Counted from the first letter of the stretch, positions 46,718-55,480 are shown. The stretch: DNA of 64,000 bases from Rhizomicrobium electricum (GCF_011762045.1 NZ_JAASQS010000004.1:248001-312000), one strand, 5' to 3'. Notes: a model not told the origin generated them from the letters alone. Made by a program: numbers and translations.

Positions 46718-47836
46718 ATGAATGAGAACGGCGGCGGTCAGCCGAAGGGACCCTGGGGGCAAAGCCGTAAACCCGCGCCGCCAAAGCCCCCCACCGGCAT
46801 GCGTCCGCCCGATTTCGAGTCGCTCCTGCGCAAATGGCGGGAGGATCTGCAACGCTACCTCCCGGCGGGATTTCTCGGCAAACGCGGCGCCTGGGCGGTG
46901 GGAACTTTCGCGCTGGCGATCTGGCTGGCGCTCGGCTTCTACACCGTCAACGACAACGAGCAGGGTGTGGTCCTGCGTTTCGGCGCGTTCGTGAAACACA
47001 CCGGACCGGGCACCTATTGGCATCTGCCGTGGCCGTTCGAGACCGCCTACACGCCGAATGTGAAGAAGCCGAACCAGCTCGATATCGGTTTCAAGCCGCC
47101 GGCCGAGGCGGGCGGCCAGCGCGAGGACATCCAGGACGAGAGCTACATGCTGACCGGCGACGACAACATCGCCGCGGTGCAGTTCTCGGTGTTCTGGCGC
47201 ATCAAGGATGCCAACGCCTATCTCTTCAACGTCGATCGCGGCAAGTCGGACGATACCGTGAAAGCGGTCGCCGAAAGCGCCATGCGCGAAGTGGTGGGGC
47301 AGGAGCGCCTCGACGCCATCATGACCTCGCACCGCGAACAGATCCAGGATCGGGTCCAGCGCGGCATGCAGTCGATCCTCGACACCTACAACGCGGGCAT
47401 CGAAGTGGTCAGCGTCAAGATGCTGGGCGTCGATACGCCGTCGCAGGTGCGCGCCGCCAATGCCGACGTGCAGAAAGCGGTCGCCGACAAGGACAAGAAG
47501 CGCAACGACGCCGAGGTCTATGCCGCCACCGCGGTGCCGGAAGCGAAAGGCGAAGCCGCCCGCATCGTCAAGGAGGCCGAGGCCTACAAACAGCAGGCCA
47601 TCGTGCTCGGCGAAGGCGAGGCCAAGCGCTTCACCGCCGTGTATCAGGAATACAAAAAGGCACCGGATGTGACACGGCGCCGGATTTATCTCGAGACCAT
47701 GACGACGGTGCTGAAGCCGCTCAACAAGATCATCATCGACGACGAAGCCAAGGGTGTCACCCTGCAAATTCCGCCGTCGTCCGCACCGAAACCTGCGCCT
47801 GCCCGAGCCGGCAAACCGGGAGGCGCCAAGAAATGA
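46718..47836 (+). CDS. hflK: HflK, membrane complex modulating FtsH
   Basis: HflK with HflC forms a large periplasmic cage around the FtsH protease. The 372-aa product has a Gly/Pro-rich cytoplasmic N-terminus, one transmembrane helix at about residues 60-80 (WAVGTFALAIWLALGFYTV), the SPFH/band 7 domain (starting DNEQGVVLRFGAF), and a helical segment KGEAARIVKEAEAYKQQA. ATG 46718 is taken as start; GTG 46709 in frame is equally near the AAGGA motif. It overlaps hflC by 4 nt. Confidence 0.94.
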   Translation: MNENGGGQPKGPWGQSRKPAPPKPPTGMRPPDFESLLRKWREDLQRYLPAGFLGKRGAWAVGTFALAIWLALGFYTVNDNEQGVVLRFGAFVKHTGPGTYWHLPWPFETAYTPNVKKPNQLDIGFKPPAEAGGQREDIQDESYMLTGDDNIAAVQFSVFWRIKDANAYLFNVDRGKSDDTVKAVAESAMREVVGQERLDAIMTSHREQIQDRVQRGMQSILDTYNAGIEVVSVKMLGVDTPSQVRAANADVQKAVADKDKKRNDAEVYAATAVPEAKGEAARIVKEAEAYKQQAIVLGEGEAKRFTAVYQEYKKAPDVTRRRIYLETMTTVLKPLNKIIIDDEAKGVTLQIPPSSAPKPAPARAGKPGGAKK

Positions 47837-48699
47837 ACCGCGTTCTCGGCCTCAGCCTTGCCATCGTGGTGCTGCTTCTCACCGGCCTGATGGTGTCGTG
47901 CGTCTACACCGTGTCGCAGACCCAGCAGGTGGCCCTGGTCGAATTCGGGGCGCCGATCGGCGTCGTCACCGAGCCCGGCCTGCATTTCAAGTCGCCGCTG
48001 CAGAAGGCGCTGTTCTTCGACCGCCGGCTGCTCGACCTCGAAACCCAGAATGAAGACATCTTCACCCAGGATCACAAGCACGTTGCCGTCGACGTGTTCG
48101 TGCGCTGGCGCATCGTCAGTCCGCTGTTGTTCTCGGCCCAGCCCGATTTCAACATCGCGGCCGACAATCTGAAGTCGATTTTGTCGTCGAACCTGCGCAG
48201 CGTGCTCGGCACCCAAAGCCTGACGGCGCTGCTGTCGGAACGGCGTTCGGCCCTGATGGCCCAGATCCGCGACCGCATGAATGCCGATGCCCGCCAGTTC
48301 GGAGTCCAGATCGTCGACGTCCGCATCCGCCGCGCCAGCCTGCCGGCCGAGGCGAGCGAGGTGATCTACCAGCGCATGAAAAAGGAGCGCGAGCGCCAAG
48401 CCTCCACCTACCGGGCCGAAGGCGACGCCGAGGCGCAGGAAATCCGCGCCAGCGCCGATCGCGATGCCACCGTCATCAAGGCCGGGGCGCTGGCGGAGGC
48501 CGCCCGGATCAAAGGCGAAGGCGATGCCGTCAAGACGGCGAAGACCGCCGCCGCGGCCAAGCTGGACCCAGGTTTTTATGCTTTCTGGCGGTCCATGCTG
48601 GCCTATCAGGACACGCTGGGGTCGAACACCACGGTGGTCCTGTCGCCCAAAAGCGAGTTCCTGAAATACATGGACGACGGCGCCTCCAAGAAGAAATAG
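47833..48699 (+). CDS. hflC: HflC, membrane complex modulating FtsH
   Basis: HflC is the second SPFH partner of HflK in the FtsH-associated complex of the inner membrane. The 288-aa product has an N-terminal signal anchor (VLGLSLAIVVLLLTGLMVSC), the band 7 domain (TQQVALVEFGAPIG), the conserved FGVQIVDVRIRRASLP, and a helical region with ERQASTYRAEGDAEAQEI. The ATG overlaps the hflK stop. The GAF gene and the DegP-type protease follow on the same strand, a common alphaproteobacterial order for the protease. Confidence 0.94.
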   Translation: MNRVLGLSLAIVVLLLTGLMVSCVYTVSQTQQVALVEFGAPIGVVTEPGLHFKSPLQKALFFDRRLLDLETQNEDIFTQDHKHVAVDVFVRWRIVSPLLFSAQPDFNIAADNLKSILSSNLRSVLGTQSLTALLSERRSALMAQIRDRMNADARQFGVQIVDVRIRRASLPAEASEVIYQRMKKERERQASTYRAEGDAEAQEIRASADRDATVIKAGALAEAARIKGEGDAVKTAKTAAAAKLDPGFYAFWRSMLAYQDTLGSNTTVVLSPKSEFLKYMDDGASKKK

Positions 48700-48818
48700 C
48701 CGTCCGCCCCGCCCGTGTTCAAAACGGCACGACTCACGTATGAGGCGTGGTGCCGCGCCGGGGGGCGCCGCAAACACGCCTATAAGTACCGCGTGTCGTG
48801 GACTGTGCGAGGGGCAGC

Positions 48819-49286
48819 ATGGACAAGGCCGAGATCTACCGCAAACTCGAAGACGAGGCGCGCAATCGCGCGGCCGGCGAACGCAATCCGATCGCCAATG
48901 CCGCCAATTTTGCCGCCCTGATGTGGGAATACCTGCCCGACATCAACTGGGCCGGGTTCTATTTCCGCAAAGGGCGCTGGCTGGTCTTGGGCCCGTTCAT
49001 GGGCAAGCCGGCCTGTACCCGCCTGCAGGTCGGGCTTGGGGTCTGCGGCACCGCGGTGGCGGAAGGCAAGACGCTGGTCGTGCCGGACGTGCACCAGTTC
49101 GCCGGGCATGTCGCCTGCGATGCCGCCTCCAATTCCGAGCTGGTGGTGCCGCTGTTCAAGTATTCGACCATCATCGGCGTCATCGACATCGACAGCCCCA
49201 GTTTCGGCCGTTTCGACGAAGTCGACGCCAAAGCCATCGAATCCCTGGGACGGCTGTTCATGCTGCGCAGCGACGACGTTTCCTGA
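48819..49286 (+). CDS. msrC: Free methionine-(R)-sulfoxide reductase (GAF domain)
   Basis: The 155-aa product is a single GAF domain of the fRMsr type, which reduces free methionine-R-sulfoxide. The three redox Cys are present: GKPACTRLQ, GLGVCGTA and HVACDAAS. NWAGFYF, WLVLGPFMGKPAC and the substrate acids in VPDVHQF and NSELVVPL also fit. GAGGGG lies 5 nt before ATG 48819; GTG 48798 would put the ribosome site inside the gene. It is 119 nt after hflC. Confidence 0.9.
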   Translation: MDKAEIYRKLEDEARNRAAGERNPIANAANFAALMWEYLPDINWAGFYFRKGRWLVLGPFMGKPACTRLQVGLGVCGTAVAEGKTLVVPDVHQFAGHVACDAASNSELVVPLFKYSTIIGVIDIDSPSFGRFDEVDAKAIESLGRLFMLRSDDVS

Positions 49287-49427
49287 AAATAGTCCTATCC
49301 CGGCCCGTGGTGAGTCCGGCACAGCACGCTGAAGATTATTTCACGCAAGCGTTCATCACGCCTCTTTGCTTCCCATCGTGCCCGCATATGCTGTAGGCAT
49401 CCCGTTGCAGTCAGGGGCTTTTGGCCG

Positions 49428-50828
49428 ATGTCTTGGCGTTCGCCGGTAGTTGCCGCGTTTTGCGCTGTTTTACTGATGATTCCGGCTCTCGCGCGGCCGG
49501 CGCCGGATAGTTTCGCCGATCTTTCGGCGCGTCTGTTGCCGACCGTCGTCAACATCTCGACCAGCCAGACGCTGAAGCCGAGCCAGCGCAATCTCATCCC
49601 CGACGTGCCGCCCGGCTCGCCGGTCGAGGATCTCATCAAGAAATGGTTCGGGCCGCGCTCGAGCCTGCCGCGCCATGTCTCGTCGCTGGGGTCGGGCTTC
49701 ATCATCGACCCGAGCGGACTGGTGGTGACCAACAATCACGTCATCGACGACGCCGACCAGATCACGGTCACCCTCAACGACGGCACCTCCTTGCCCGCCA
49801 AGGTCATCGGCCGCGACGACAAGACCGATCTCGCCCTGCTCAAGATCAACCCGCGCCATCCGCTACCGGCCGCCCATCTCGGCGATTCCGATAAGGCGCG
49901 CATCGGCGATTGGGTGATCGCCATCGGCAATCCGTTCGGTCTCGGTTCGACGGTGACCGCCGGCATCGTGTCGGCGCGCAACCGCAACATCGACGCCGGG
50001 CCGTATGACGAGTTCCTGCAGACCGACGCGCCGATCAACCGCGGCAATTCCGGCGGGCCGCTGTTCGACATGAACGGCACCGTGGTCGGGATCAATTCGG
50101 CGATCTATTCGCCGTCGGGCGGCTCGGTCGGCATCGGTTTCGCCATTCCCTCCAATCTGGCGCGCGACATTCTCGGCCAGTTGCGCGCCTTCGGTCAGGT
50201 CCGTCGCGGCTGGGTCGGCGTGAACATCCAGCCGGTGACGCCCGATCTCGCCGAAGGTCTCGGACTGCCGGGCCCGGTGGGTGCCCTGGTCGGCAACGTG
50301 ACGCCGAACGGTCCGGCGGCGAAGGCCGGCATCCGCACCCGCGATGTGATCGTCGGCTTCGACGGCAGGAAAATCCCCGATGCCCGCGAGCTATCGCGGG
50401 TCGCCGCCTCGACCCCGATCGGCAAGACGGTCAACGTCGAAGTCCTGCGCGGCCGCCAGCATTTGAATTTGCGCCTGACGGTGCAGCGCCTCGCCGATCC
50501 GCCGAAACAGCAGAAATCGGCGCCGCCCAAGCGCAAGACGTCGCAACTCGGCCTCGGTCTCGCGCCGATGAATGCCGCCGTGCGCAACCAGTTCCAGGTG
50601 CCCGGCGGAGTGTCCGGCGTGGTGGTAACCGACGTCGATCCCGACAGCGCGGCCTACGAGAAGAACATGCACGCCGGCGACGTCATCGTGGCGGTGCAGG
50701 ATCAGCCGGTGAAAACGCCGAGCGACGTGCAGCAGCGCATTGCCGCCGATCTCAAGGCCGGCCGTCATGTCGAAGTGCTCTTGGTGAGCCGCGCCGGTTC
50801 GCTGCAATACGTGGCGCTGCGGTTCTAG
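49428..50828 (+). CDS. DegP/HtrA-type periplasmic serine protease
   Basis: The 466-aa product has a signal peptide (residues 1-23) and a trypsin-like domain with His104 (TNNHVID), Asp134 (KTDLALL) and Ser208 (RGNSGGP). Two PDZ domains follow, at about 260-350 and 380-460. It degrades or refolds misfolded envelope proteins. It lies downstream of hflKC, which controls FtsH, so the group as a whole concerns membrane protein quality control. It could be called degP or degQ; I leave the symbol open. Confidence 0.94.
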   Translation: MSWRSPVVAAFCAVLLMIPALARPAPDSFADLSARLLPTVVNISTSQTLKPSQRNLIPDVPPGSPVEDLIKKWFGPRSSLPRHVSSLGSGFIIDPSGLVVTNNHVIDDADQITVTLNDGTSLPAKVIGRDDKTDLALLKINPRHPLPAAHLGDSDKARIGDWVIAIGNPFGLGSTVTAGIVSARNRNIDAGPYDEFLQTDAPINRGNSGGPLFDMNGTVVGINSAIYSPSGGSVGIGFAIPSNLARDILGQLRAFGQVRRGWVGVNIQPVTPDLAEGLGLPGPVGALVGNVTPNGPAAKAGIRTRDVIVGFDGRKIPDARELSRVAASTPIGKTVNVEVLRGRQHLNLRLTVQRLADPPKQQKSAPPKRKTSQLGLGLAPMNAAVRNQFQVPGGVSGVVVTDVDPDSAAYEKNMHAGDVIVAVQDQPVKTPSDVQQRIAADLKAGRHVEVLLVSRAGSLQYVALRF

Positions 50829-50829
50829 C

Positions 50830-51756
50830 TTACAGCTTATACACCGGCGGTTCCGGCTTGGGCGGCGGCGGGGTGACGATCTCGCCTTCGCAATAGCCTT
50901 GCAGATACAGCACCGCCTTCAGGTCGTTGTGCGCGATCGACGTGCCGGCCGCTTCCGCCACCAGCGGCTTGGCGTGGAAGGCGATGCCGAGACCGCCGTT
51001 CTCGCCGGCATAGCGGATCATGGCGAGATCGTTGGCGCCGTCGCCGATAGCGATCGCGGCGGCGGGTGCGAATTCCTGCTCGGCCAGTGCGCGCTTCAGC
51101 GCCTCGAGCTTGGCTTCGCGCCCCAGGATCGGCTCGCCGACCGTGCCGGACAGCACTTTGCCGTCGTCATGCAGCGTGTTTGACTGATGCTCGTCGAAGC
51201 CCGCCGCGTCTTTCACGCGTCCGGTGAACCAGGTGAAGCCGCCGGAAACCAGCAGCGTCCTGGCGCCGTTCGCCTTCATGGTGGCGACGAGTTCGCGCGC
51301 GCCGCCGATCAGCTTCACTTTCTCGCGATAGACCTCTTCCAGCGCCGTGACCGGCAGGCCTTTCAAGAGCGCCACCCGTTCGCGCAAGGCGCCTTCGAAG
51401 GCGATCTCGCCCCGCATGGCGCGCTCGGTGATGGCGGCGATCTTCGGTCCGATCCCCGCAATGGCCGCCAGTTCGTCGAGGCATTCGCAACTGACGATGG
51501 TCGATTCCATGTCGGAAACGAGGAGTTTCTTGCGCCGGCCTTGGCAGGCCACGACATTGATGTCGGCCTTGAGTTCGGTGGCGAGGTCGCCCGCTGCCGC
51601 CCGTGCCGTCTTCAGCACCGCCGCGGGATCGCCGTCGAAGCCGATGTCGAAGGCGCGACCTTCCGCCAGCCAGGCCAGTTCGCCGAACGAGCGCAACCGC
51701 GCTGCCAACCGGCCGGCGTCCTGTGCGATAACGTTCAGGACATGGGAGAATCGCAT
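50830..51756 (-). CDS. serB: Phosphoserine phosphatase
   Basis: SerB makes serine from phosphoserine. The 308-aa product has an N-terminal ACT-like domain and a HAD phosphatase domain: motif I VSDMEST at residues 81-86, motif II LLVSGGFTWF, Lys in GREAKLEAL, and motif III AIGDGANDLAMI. Motif I normally reads DxDST; here the second Asp is Glu84, a conservative but notable change in the general acid position. The C-terminus has a Pro-rich tail (PPPPKPEPP). Its ATG at 51756 overlaps the miaA start codon on the other strand, and GAGG on its own side supports the start. Confidence 0.92.
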   Translation of the reverse strand: MRFSHVLNVIAQDAGRLAARLRSFGELAWLAEGRAFDIGFDGDPAAVLKTARAAAGDLATELKADINVVACQGRRKKLLVSDMESTIVSCECLDELAAIAGIGPKIAAITERAMRGEIAFEGALRERVALLKGLPVTALEEVYREKVKLIGGARELVATMKANGARTLLVSGGFTWFTGRVKDAAGFDEHQSNTLHDDGKVLSGTVGEPILGREAKLEALKRALAEQEFAPAAAIAIGDGANDLAMIRYAGENGGLGIAFHAKPLVAEAAGTSIAHNDLKAVLYLQGYCEGEIVTPPPPKPEPPVYKL

Positions 51757-52676
51757 TGAGTGCCTCGTTTAATGCCGTGCTTATTGCAGGCCCGACCGCC
51801 AGCGGCAAGTCGGCGGCCGCGCTGACGCTGGCCGAAGAATTGAACGGCATCGTCATCAATGCCGATTCCATGCAGGTCTATCGCGAGGTGCGCATCCTGT
51901 CGGCGCGGCCGTCCGAGGCCGACGTCGCGCGGGCGCCGCATCTGCTTTACGGCCATGTCGGCGCGGCGGAGCGCTATTCGGTCGGGCGCTATCAGATCGA
52001 CGCCGCCGCCGCCCTGGCGAAGGCGCAGGCCGAGAACCGCCTGCCGATCTTCGTCGGCGGCACCGGGCTTTATTTCGCCGCCCTGACCGACGGCCTTGCT
52101 GCGATTCCGTCCGTGCCGGTCGACATCCGTGAAGCGGCGCGGGTGCGGCTGGCCGCGCTGGGCGTGGCCAGTCTTCACGCCGAACTGATGGTGCGCGATC
52201 CGCTGACTGCGGCGGGGTTGCGTTCCTCCGATCCGCAACGGGTGTTGCGCGCCTGGGAGGTGTTCGAAGCGACCGGCCGTCCGCTGGCGAGCTGGCAGAA
52301 AGAGGCGGGGACGCCGGTTCTTGCCGGCCTCAAGCTTGCCCGCTTCGTGCTCGATCTCGACCGCGCCGACTTGCGCGAGCGCATCCGGGTCCGCTTCCTC
52401 AAGATGCTGGAAGAGGGGGCGGCGGCGGAAGCGGCGGCGCTGGCGGGTCTCGACCCCACCCTGCCGGCGGCAAAAATCCTGGGATTGCGGCAGCTTACGG
52501 CGCTTGCCACGGGCGAGATCGAGGCCGAGGATGCGATCACCCTGGCGGTCACCGCCACCCGCCAGTTCGCCAAGCGTCAGGTGACCTGGTTCCGCCACCG
52601 GATGGCGGACTGGGAGTGGCTCTCAGTGGACGATTCCAGAAACATTGTGTCCCGCATGCGACATGTTTCCTCCTAA
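51756..52676 (+). CDS. miaA: tRNA dimethylallyltransferase
   Basis: MiaA adds the dimethylallyl group to A37 of tRNAs that read codons starting with U. The 306-aa product has the P loop AGPTASGKSAAA near residue 11, NADSMQVYREV, VGGTGLYF and the closing RQFAKRQVTWFRH. The start is TTG 51756, preceded by GGGAGA at 51744-51749; GTG 51777 would cut off the residues before the P loop. The start codon shares one base with that of serB on the other strand. The ilv leader promoter begins 7 nt after its stop. Confidence 0.94.
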   Translation: MSASFNAVLIAGPTASGKSAAALTLAEELNGIVINADSMQVYREVRILSARPSEADVARAPHLLYGHVGAAERYSVGRYQIDAAAALAKAQAENRLPIFVGGTGLYFAALTDGLAAIPSVPVDIREAARVRLAALGVASLHAELMVRDPLTAAGLRSSDPQRVLRAWEVFEATGRPLASWQKEAGTPVLAGLKLARFVLDLDRADLRERIRVRFLKMLEEGAAAEAAALAGLDPTLPAAKILGLRQLTALATGEIEAEDAITLAVTATRQFAKRQVTWFRHRMADWEWLSVDDSRNIVSRMRHVSS

Positions 52677-52682
52677 AATTGC

Positions 52683-52711
52683 TTGACGGCGCCCTTGCCG
52701 CTCCATAGTTT
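52683..52711 (+). promoter_or_regulatory. Promoter of the ilv leader
   Basis: TTGACG (52683-52688) and TAGTTT (52706-52711), spaced by 17 bp, are plausible -35 and -10 elements. Transcription would start near 52718, giving a leader of about 190 nt before ilvB. Confidence 0.55.
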
Positions 52712-52737
52712 GCAGCCACCGCAAAGGAATACCCCCT

Positions 52738-52791
52738 GTGTTTAAACGGATGGTACTGCTTATTAGGAAGCCGCGCTCCGGCTGGGTTTAG
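52738..52791 (+). CDS. Branched-chain amino acid leader peptide
   Basis: A 17-codon reading frame from GTG 52738 encodes MFKRMVLLIRKPRSGWV and stops at TAG 52791. AAAGGA at 52723-52728 gives a good ribosome site. The run Val-Leu-Leu-Ile, plus a final Val, makes translation sensitive to charged Val, Leu and Ile tRNAs. An attenuator hairpin follows. Similar leaders ahead of ilvIH-type genes are known in alphaproteobacteria from comparative work on attenuation. It was too short for routine gene calling. Confidence 0.85.
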   Translation: MFKRMVLLIRKPRSGWV

Positions 52792-52822
52792 TCCCGGCTC
52801 GGCAGGGCGGCTTCACGCGGAC

Positions 52823-52851
52823 AAGGGGCGGCAACGCCCCTTTCGCTTTTT
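52823..52851 (+). terminator. Attenuator terminator of the ilv operon
   Basis: AAGGGGCG (52823-52830) pairs with CGCCCCTT (52835-52842) around a GCAA loop and is followed by TTCGCTTTTT. It lies 32 nt after the leader stop codon. The leader sequence between offers competing pairings, for example GCTGGG (52781-52786) with CCCGGC (52793-52798), and CCGCG near 52771 with CGCGG at 52815-52819, as expected for pause and antiterminator stems. Confidence 0.85.
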
Positions 52852-52908
52852 CAGACCACAATGCCACCGAATGAGGACCCCGAGGGTCACGCCGCAAGGC
52901 AAGCAGAC

Positions 52909-54690
52909 ATGGATAAGACGATGATCCCTTCGATAAAAGAAATGACCGGCGCCGAAATGGTGATCCAGGCTCTCAAGGACCACGGCGTCGAACATATTTT
53001 CGGCTATCCCGGCGGTGCCGTACTGCCGATTTACGACGCGCTGTTTGCTGCCGCCAACGAACTCGTCCATGTCCTTGTCCGTCACGAGCAGGGCGCCGTG
53101 CACGCGGCCGAGGGCTATGCCCGGTCGACCGGCAAATGCGGCGTGGCGCTGGTCACCTCCGGCCCCGGTGCCACCAATGCGGTGACCGGCCTTGCCGATG
53201 CGCTGCTGGATTCGATCCCGATCGTGGTCCTTTCGGGTCAGGTCGCGACCCATCTGATCGGCACCGACGCCTTCCAGGAATGCGATACCGTCGGCATCAC
53301 CCGGCCGTGCACCAAGCACAACTGGCTGGTGAAGGACATCGCCGACCTGCCGCGCATCCTGCACGAAGCCTTCCAGATCGCGACCACGGGCCGTCCCGGT
53401 CCGGTGGTGATCGACATCCCCAAGGACATCCAGTTCAAGAAAGGCTTCTACGTCGAGCCCGGCAGCGTCAGCCATCGCACCTACAAGCCGCCGTTCGAGG
53501 CGGACATCGATGCGATCAGCCAGGCCGTGGCGCTGATGGCGTCGGCCAAGAAGCCGATTTTCTACACCGGCGGCGGCGTCATCAATGCCGGTCCGGCGGC
53601 AAGCGAGCATTTGCGCGAACTGGTCGAACTGACCGGCTTTCCGGTGACCTCGACGCTGATGGGCTTGGGGGCCTATCCCGCTTCGGACGACAAATGGCTC
53701 GGCATGCTCGGCATGCACGGCACCTACGAAGCCAATTGGGCGATGCACGATTGCGACGTGATGATCGGCCTCGGTGTGCGCTTCGACGACCGCGTGACGG
53801 GGCGCATCGACGCCTTCTCGCCGGGCTCGAAGAAGATCCATGTCGACATCGATCCGTCGCAGATCAACAAGAACATCCGCGTCGATCTGCCGATCATCGC
53901 CGACGCCGGTCAGGCGATCAAAGCCATGATCAAGGTGTGGAAGCAGAAGGAATACAAGGCCGACAAGAAGGCGCTCGCCGAATGGTGGGAGCAGATCGAA
54001 CGCTGGCGGGCCAAGAATTGCCTCGCCTACAAGCAGAACGGCAACGGCATCAAGCCGCAATACGCCATCGACCGGCTCTACGAACTGACCAAGAATCGCG
54101 ACACCTACATCACCACCGAAGTCGGCCAGCATCAGATGTGGGCGGCCCAGCGCTACAAGTTCGAGCAGCCCAACCGCTGGATGACGTCGGGCGGCCTCGG
54201 CACCATGGGCTACGGCATTCCGGCGGCGCTCGGCGTGCAGCTTGCCCATCGCGACAGCCTCGTCATCGACATTGCCGGCGAAGGCAGCGTGCAGATGACC
54301 ATGCAGGAAATGTCGACGGCGGTGCAGAGCAACCTGCCGATCAAGATCTTCATCCTCAACAACCGCTATCTCGGCATGGTGCGCCAGTGGCAGCAGCTCT
54401 TGCACGGCGGGCGCTATTCGCACACCTATTCCGAGGCGCTGCCCGATTTCGTCAAGATGGCGGAAGCGTTCGGTTGCGTCGGCATCCGTTGCGACAAGCC
54501 GGAAGACCTCGATGCTGCGATCCTGAAGATGATCGATTGCCCCAAGCCGGTGCTGTTCGACTGTATCGTCGACCAGATGGAGAACTGCTATCCGATGATC
54601 CCTTCGGGCGCGGCGCACAACGAGATGATCCTGTGCGATGCGGACGAAGAGGCGACGCAGGTTTCCGATGCCGGCAAGATGCTCGTCTGA
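52909..54690 (+). CDS. ilvB: Acetolactate synthase, large (catalytic) subunit
   Basis: This thiamine diphosphate enzyme condenses pyruvate (or pyruvate plus 2-oxobutyrate) in valine, leucine and isoleucine synthesis. From ATG 52909 the product is 593 aa. It has the catalytic Glu in VRHEQGAVHAAEG, the FAD-binding middle domain (VMIGLGVRFDDRVTG), and the ThDP motif GEGSVQMTMQEMSTA followed by NNRYLGMVRQWQQ. ATG 52861 is in frame but lacks a ribosome site and lies just after the attenuator; ATG 52921 is a further option. It could be named ilvI; I use ilvB for the family. A small gene and ilvH follow. Confidence 0.95.
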   Translation: MDKTMIPSIKEMTGAEMVIQALKDHGVEHIFGYPGGAVLPIYDALFAAANELVHVLVRHEQGAVHAAEGYARSTGKCGVALVTSGPGATNAVTGLADALLDSIPIVVLSGQVATHLIGTDAFQECDTVGITRPCTKHNWLVKDIADLPRILHEAFQIATTGRPGPVVIDIPKDIQFKKGFYVEPGSVSHRTYKPPFEADIDAISQAVALMASAKKPIFYTGGGVINAGPAASEHLRELVELTGFPVTSTLMGLGAYPASDDKWLGMLGMHGTYEANWAMHDCDVMIGLGVRFDDRVTGRIDAFSPGSKKIHVDIDPSQINKNIRVDLPIIADAGQAIKAMIKVWKQKEYKADKKALAEWWEQIERWRAKNCLAYKQNGNGIKPQYAIDRLYELTKNRDTYITTEVGQHQMWAAQRYKFEQPNRWMTSGGLGTMGYGIPAALGVQLAHRDSLVIDIAGEGSVQMTMQEMSTAVQSNLPIKIFILNNRYLGMVRQWQQLLHGGRYSHTYSEALPDFVKMAEAFGCVGIRCDKPEDLDAAILKMIDCPKPVLFDCIVDQMENCYPMIPSGAAHNEMILCDADEEATQVSDAGKMLV

Positions 54691-54701
54691 GCGAGGACCC
54701 C

Positions 54702-54974
54702 ATGCGTTATCTCTACATCAAATGGGTACACAAAGACCCCGCCAGTCCGGTGCATCTCTACAGCGAGATCGACGACGACTCCTATGAACGCCGGCGGGTC
54801 GAAGTATGGGCCGACGGACGCAAGGGCTATGCCGATGCGAGCGAGGAGAAGGGCGGAACGGCGCTGAGCGTCATGCCGGTTCCCTCGCTGAAGGAAATCG
54901 CGGCCCAGCCGGAATTCCTGCCCAAAGAAATTGAAGCCGAAGACTTCCACAAGATATGGCTGAAACGCAGATGA
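54702..54974 (+). CDS. DUF6881-like protein inside the ilv operon
   Basis: The 90-aa product (MRYLYIKWVHKDPASPVHLYSEIDDDSYERR at its start, in family terms IKWxHxxPxxPVxLYSExDDxxYExR) resembles DUF6881. The family is small soluble proteins, usually of unknown role, seen near polymorphic toxin immunity genes or alone. GAGG precedes ATG 54702. It is placed between ilvB and ilvH, 11 nt after the first and overlapping the second by 4 nt (ATGA). The arrangement couples it tightly to the acetolactate synthase subunits, although the family has no known link to them. Confidence 0.75.
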   Translation: MRYLYIKWVHKDPASPVHLYSEIDDDSYERRRVEVWADGRKGYADASEEKGGTALSVMPVPSLKEIAAQPEFLPKEIEAEDFHKIWLKRR

Positions 54975-55480
54975 GCACCAACCGAATCGAACGACACACC
55001 TTCGCCATCCTGGTCGACAACGAAGCCGGCGTGCTCGCCCGCATCGTCGGCCTTTTCTCGGGCCGCGGCTACAACATCGAAAGCCTGACGGTGGCCGAGA
55101 TCGATCCCAGCCAGCACACGTCGCGAATTACCATCGTGACCTCGGGGACACCGGAAATCCTCGAGCAAATCCGTGCCCAGATCGGCCGCGTGGTCCCGGT
55201 GCACCGCGTCGTCGACTGGACGGTGGACAAGCCTTCGATCGCGCGCGAAATGGCGCTCATCAAAGTTGCCGGAACCGGAGAAAAGCGGGTCGAAGCCTTG
55301 CGCATCGCCGACGCTTTCCGCGCGCGGCCCGTGGACACCACCCACACCAGCTTCGTGTTCGAGATCACCGGCAGCCCCGACAAGATCAACCAGTTCGTCG
55401 ATCTGATGCAGCCGCTTGGTCTGGTTGAGATTTCCCGCACCGGCGTGGCCGCGATTTCGCGCGGACCGGATCCGATGTAA
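54971..55480 (+). CDS. ilvH: Acetolactate synthase, small (regulatory) subunit
   Basis: IlvH binds valine and regulates the catalytic subunit. The 169-aa product has the N-terminal ACT domain (HTFAILVDNEAGVLARIVGLFSGRGYNIESLTV in family form, starting at residue 9) and the C-terminal domain with FEITGSPDKINQFVDLM and the ending GVAAISRG. The start at 54971 overlaps the DUF6881 stop; an in-frame ATG at 54956 would lie inside that gene. It is in the ilv operon. Confidence 0.95.
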   Translation: MSTNRIERHTFAILVDNEAGVLARIVGLFSGRGYNIESLTVAEIDPSQHTSRITIVTSGTPEILEQIRAQIGRVVPVHRVVDWTVDKPSIAREMALIKVAGTGEKRVEALRIADAFRARPVDTTHTSFVFEITGSPDKINQFVDLMQPLGLVEISRTGVAAISRGPDPM

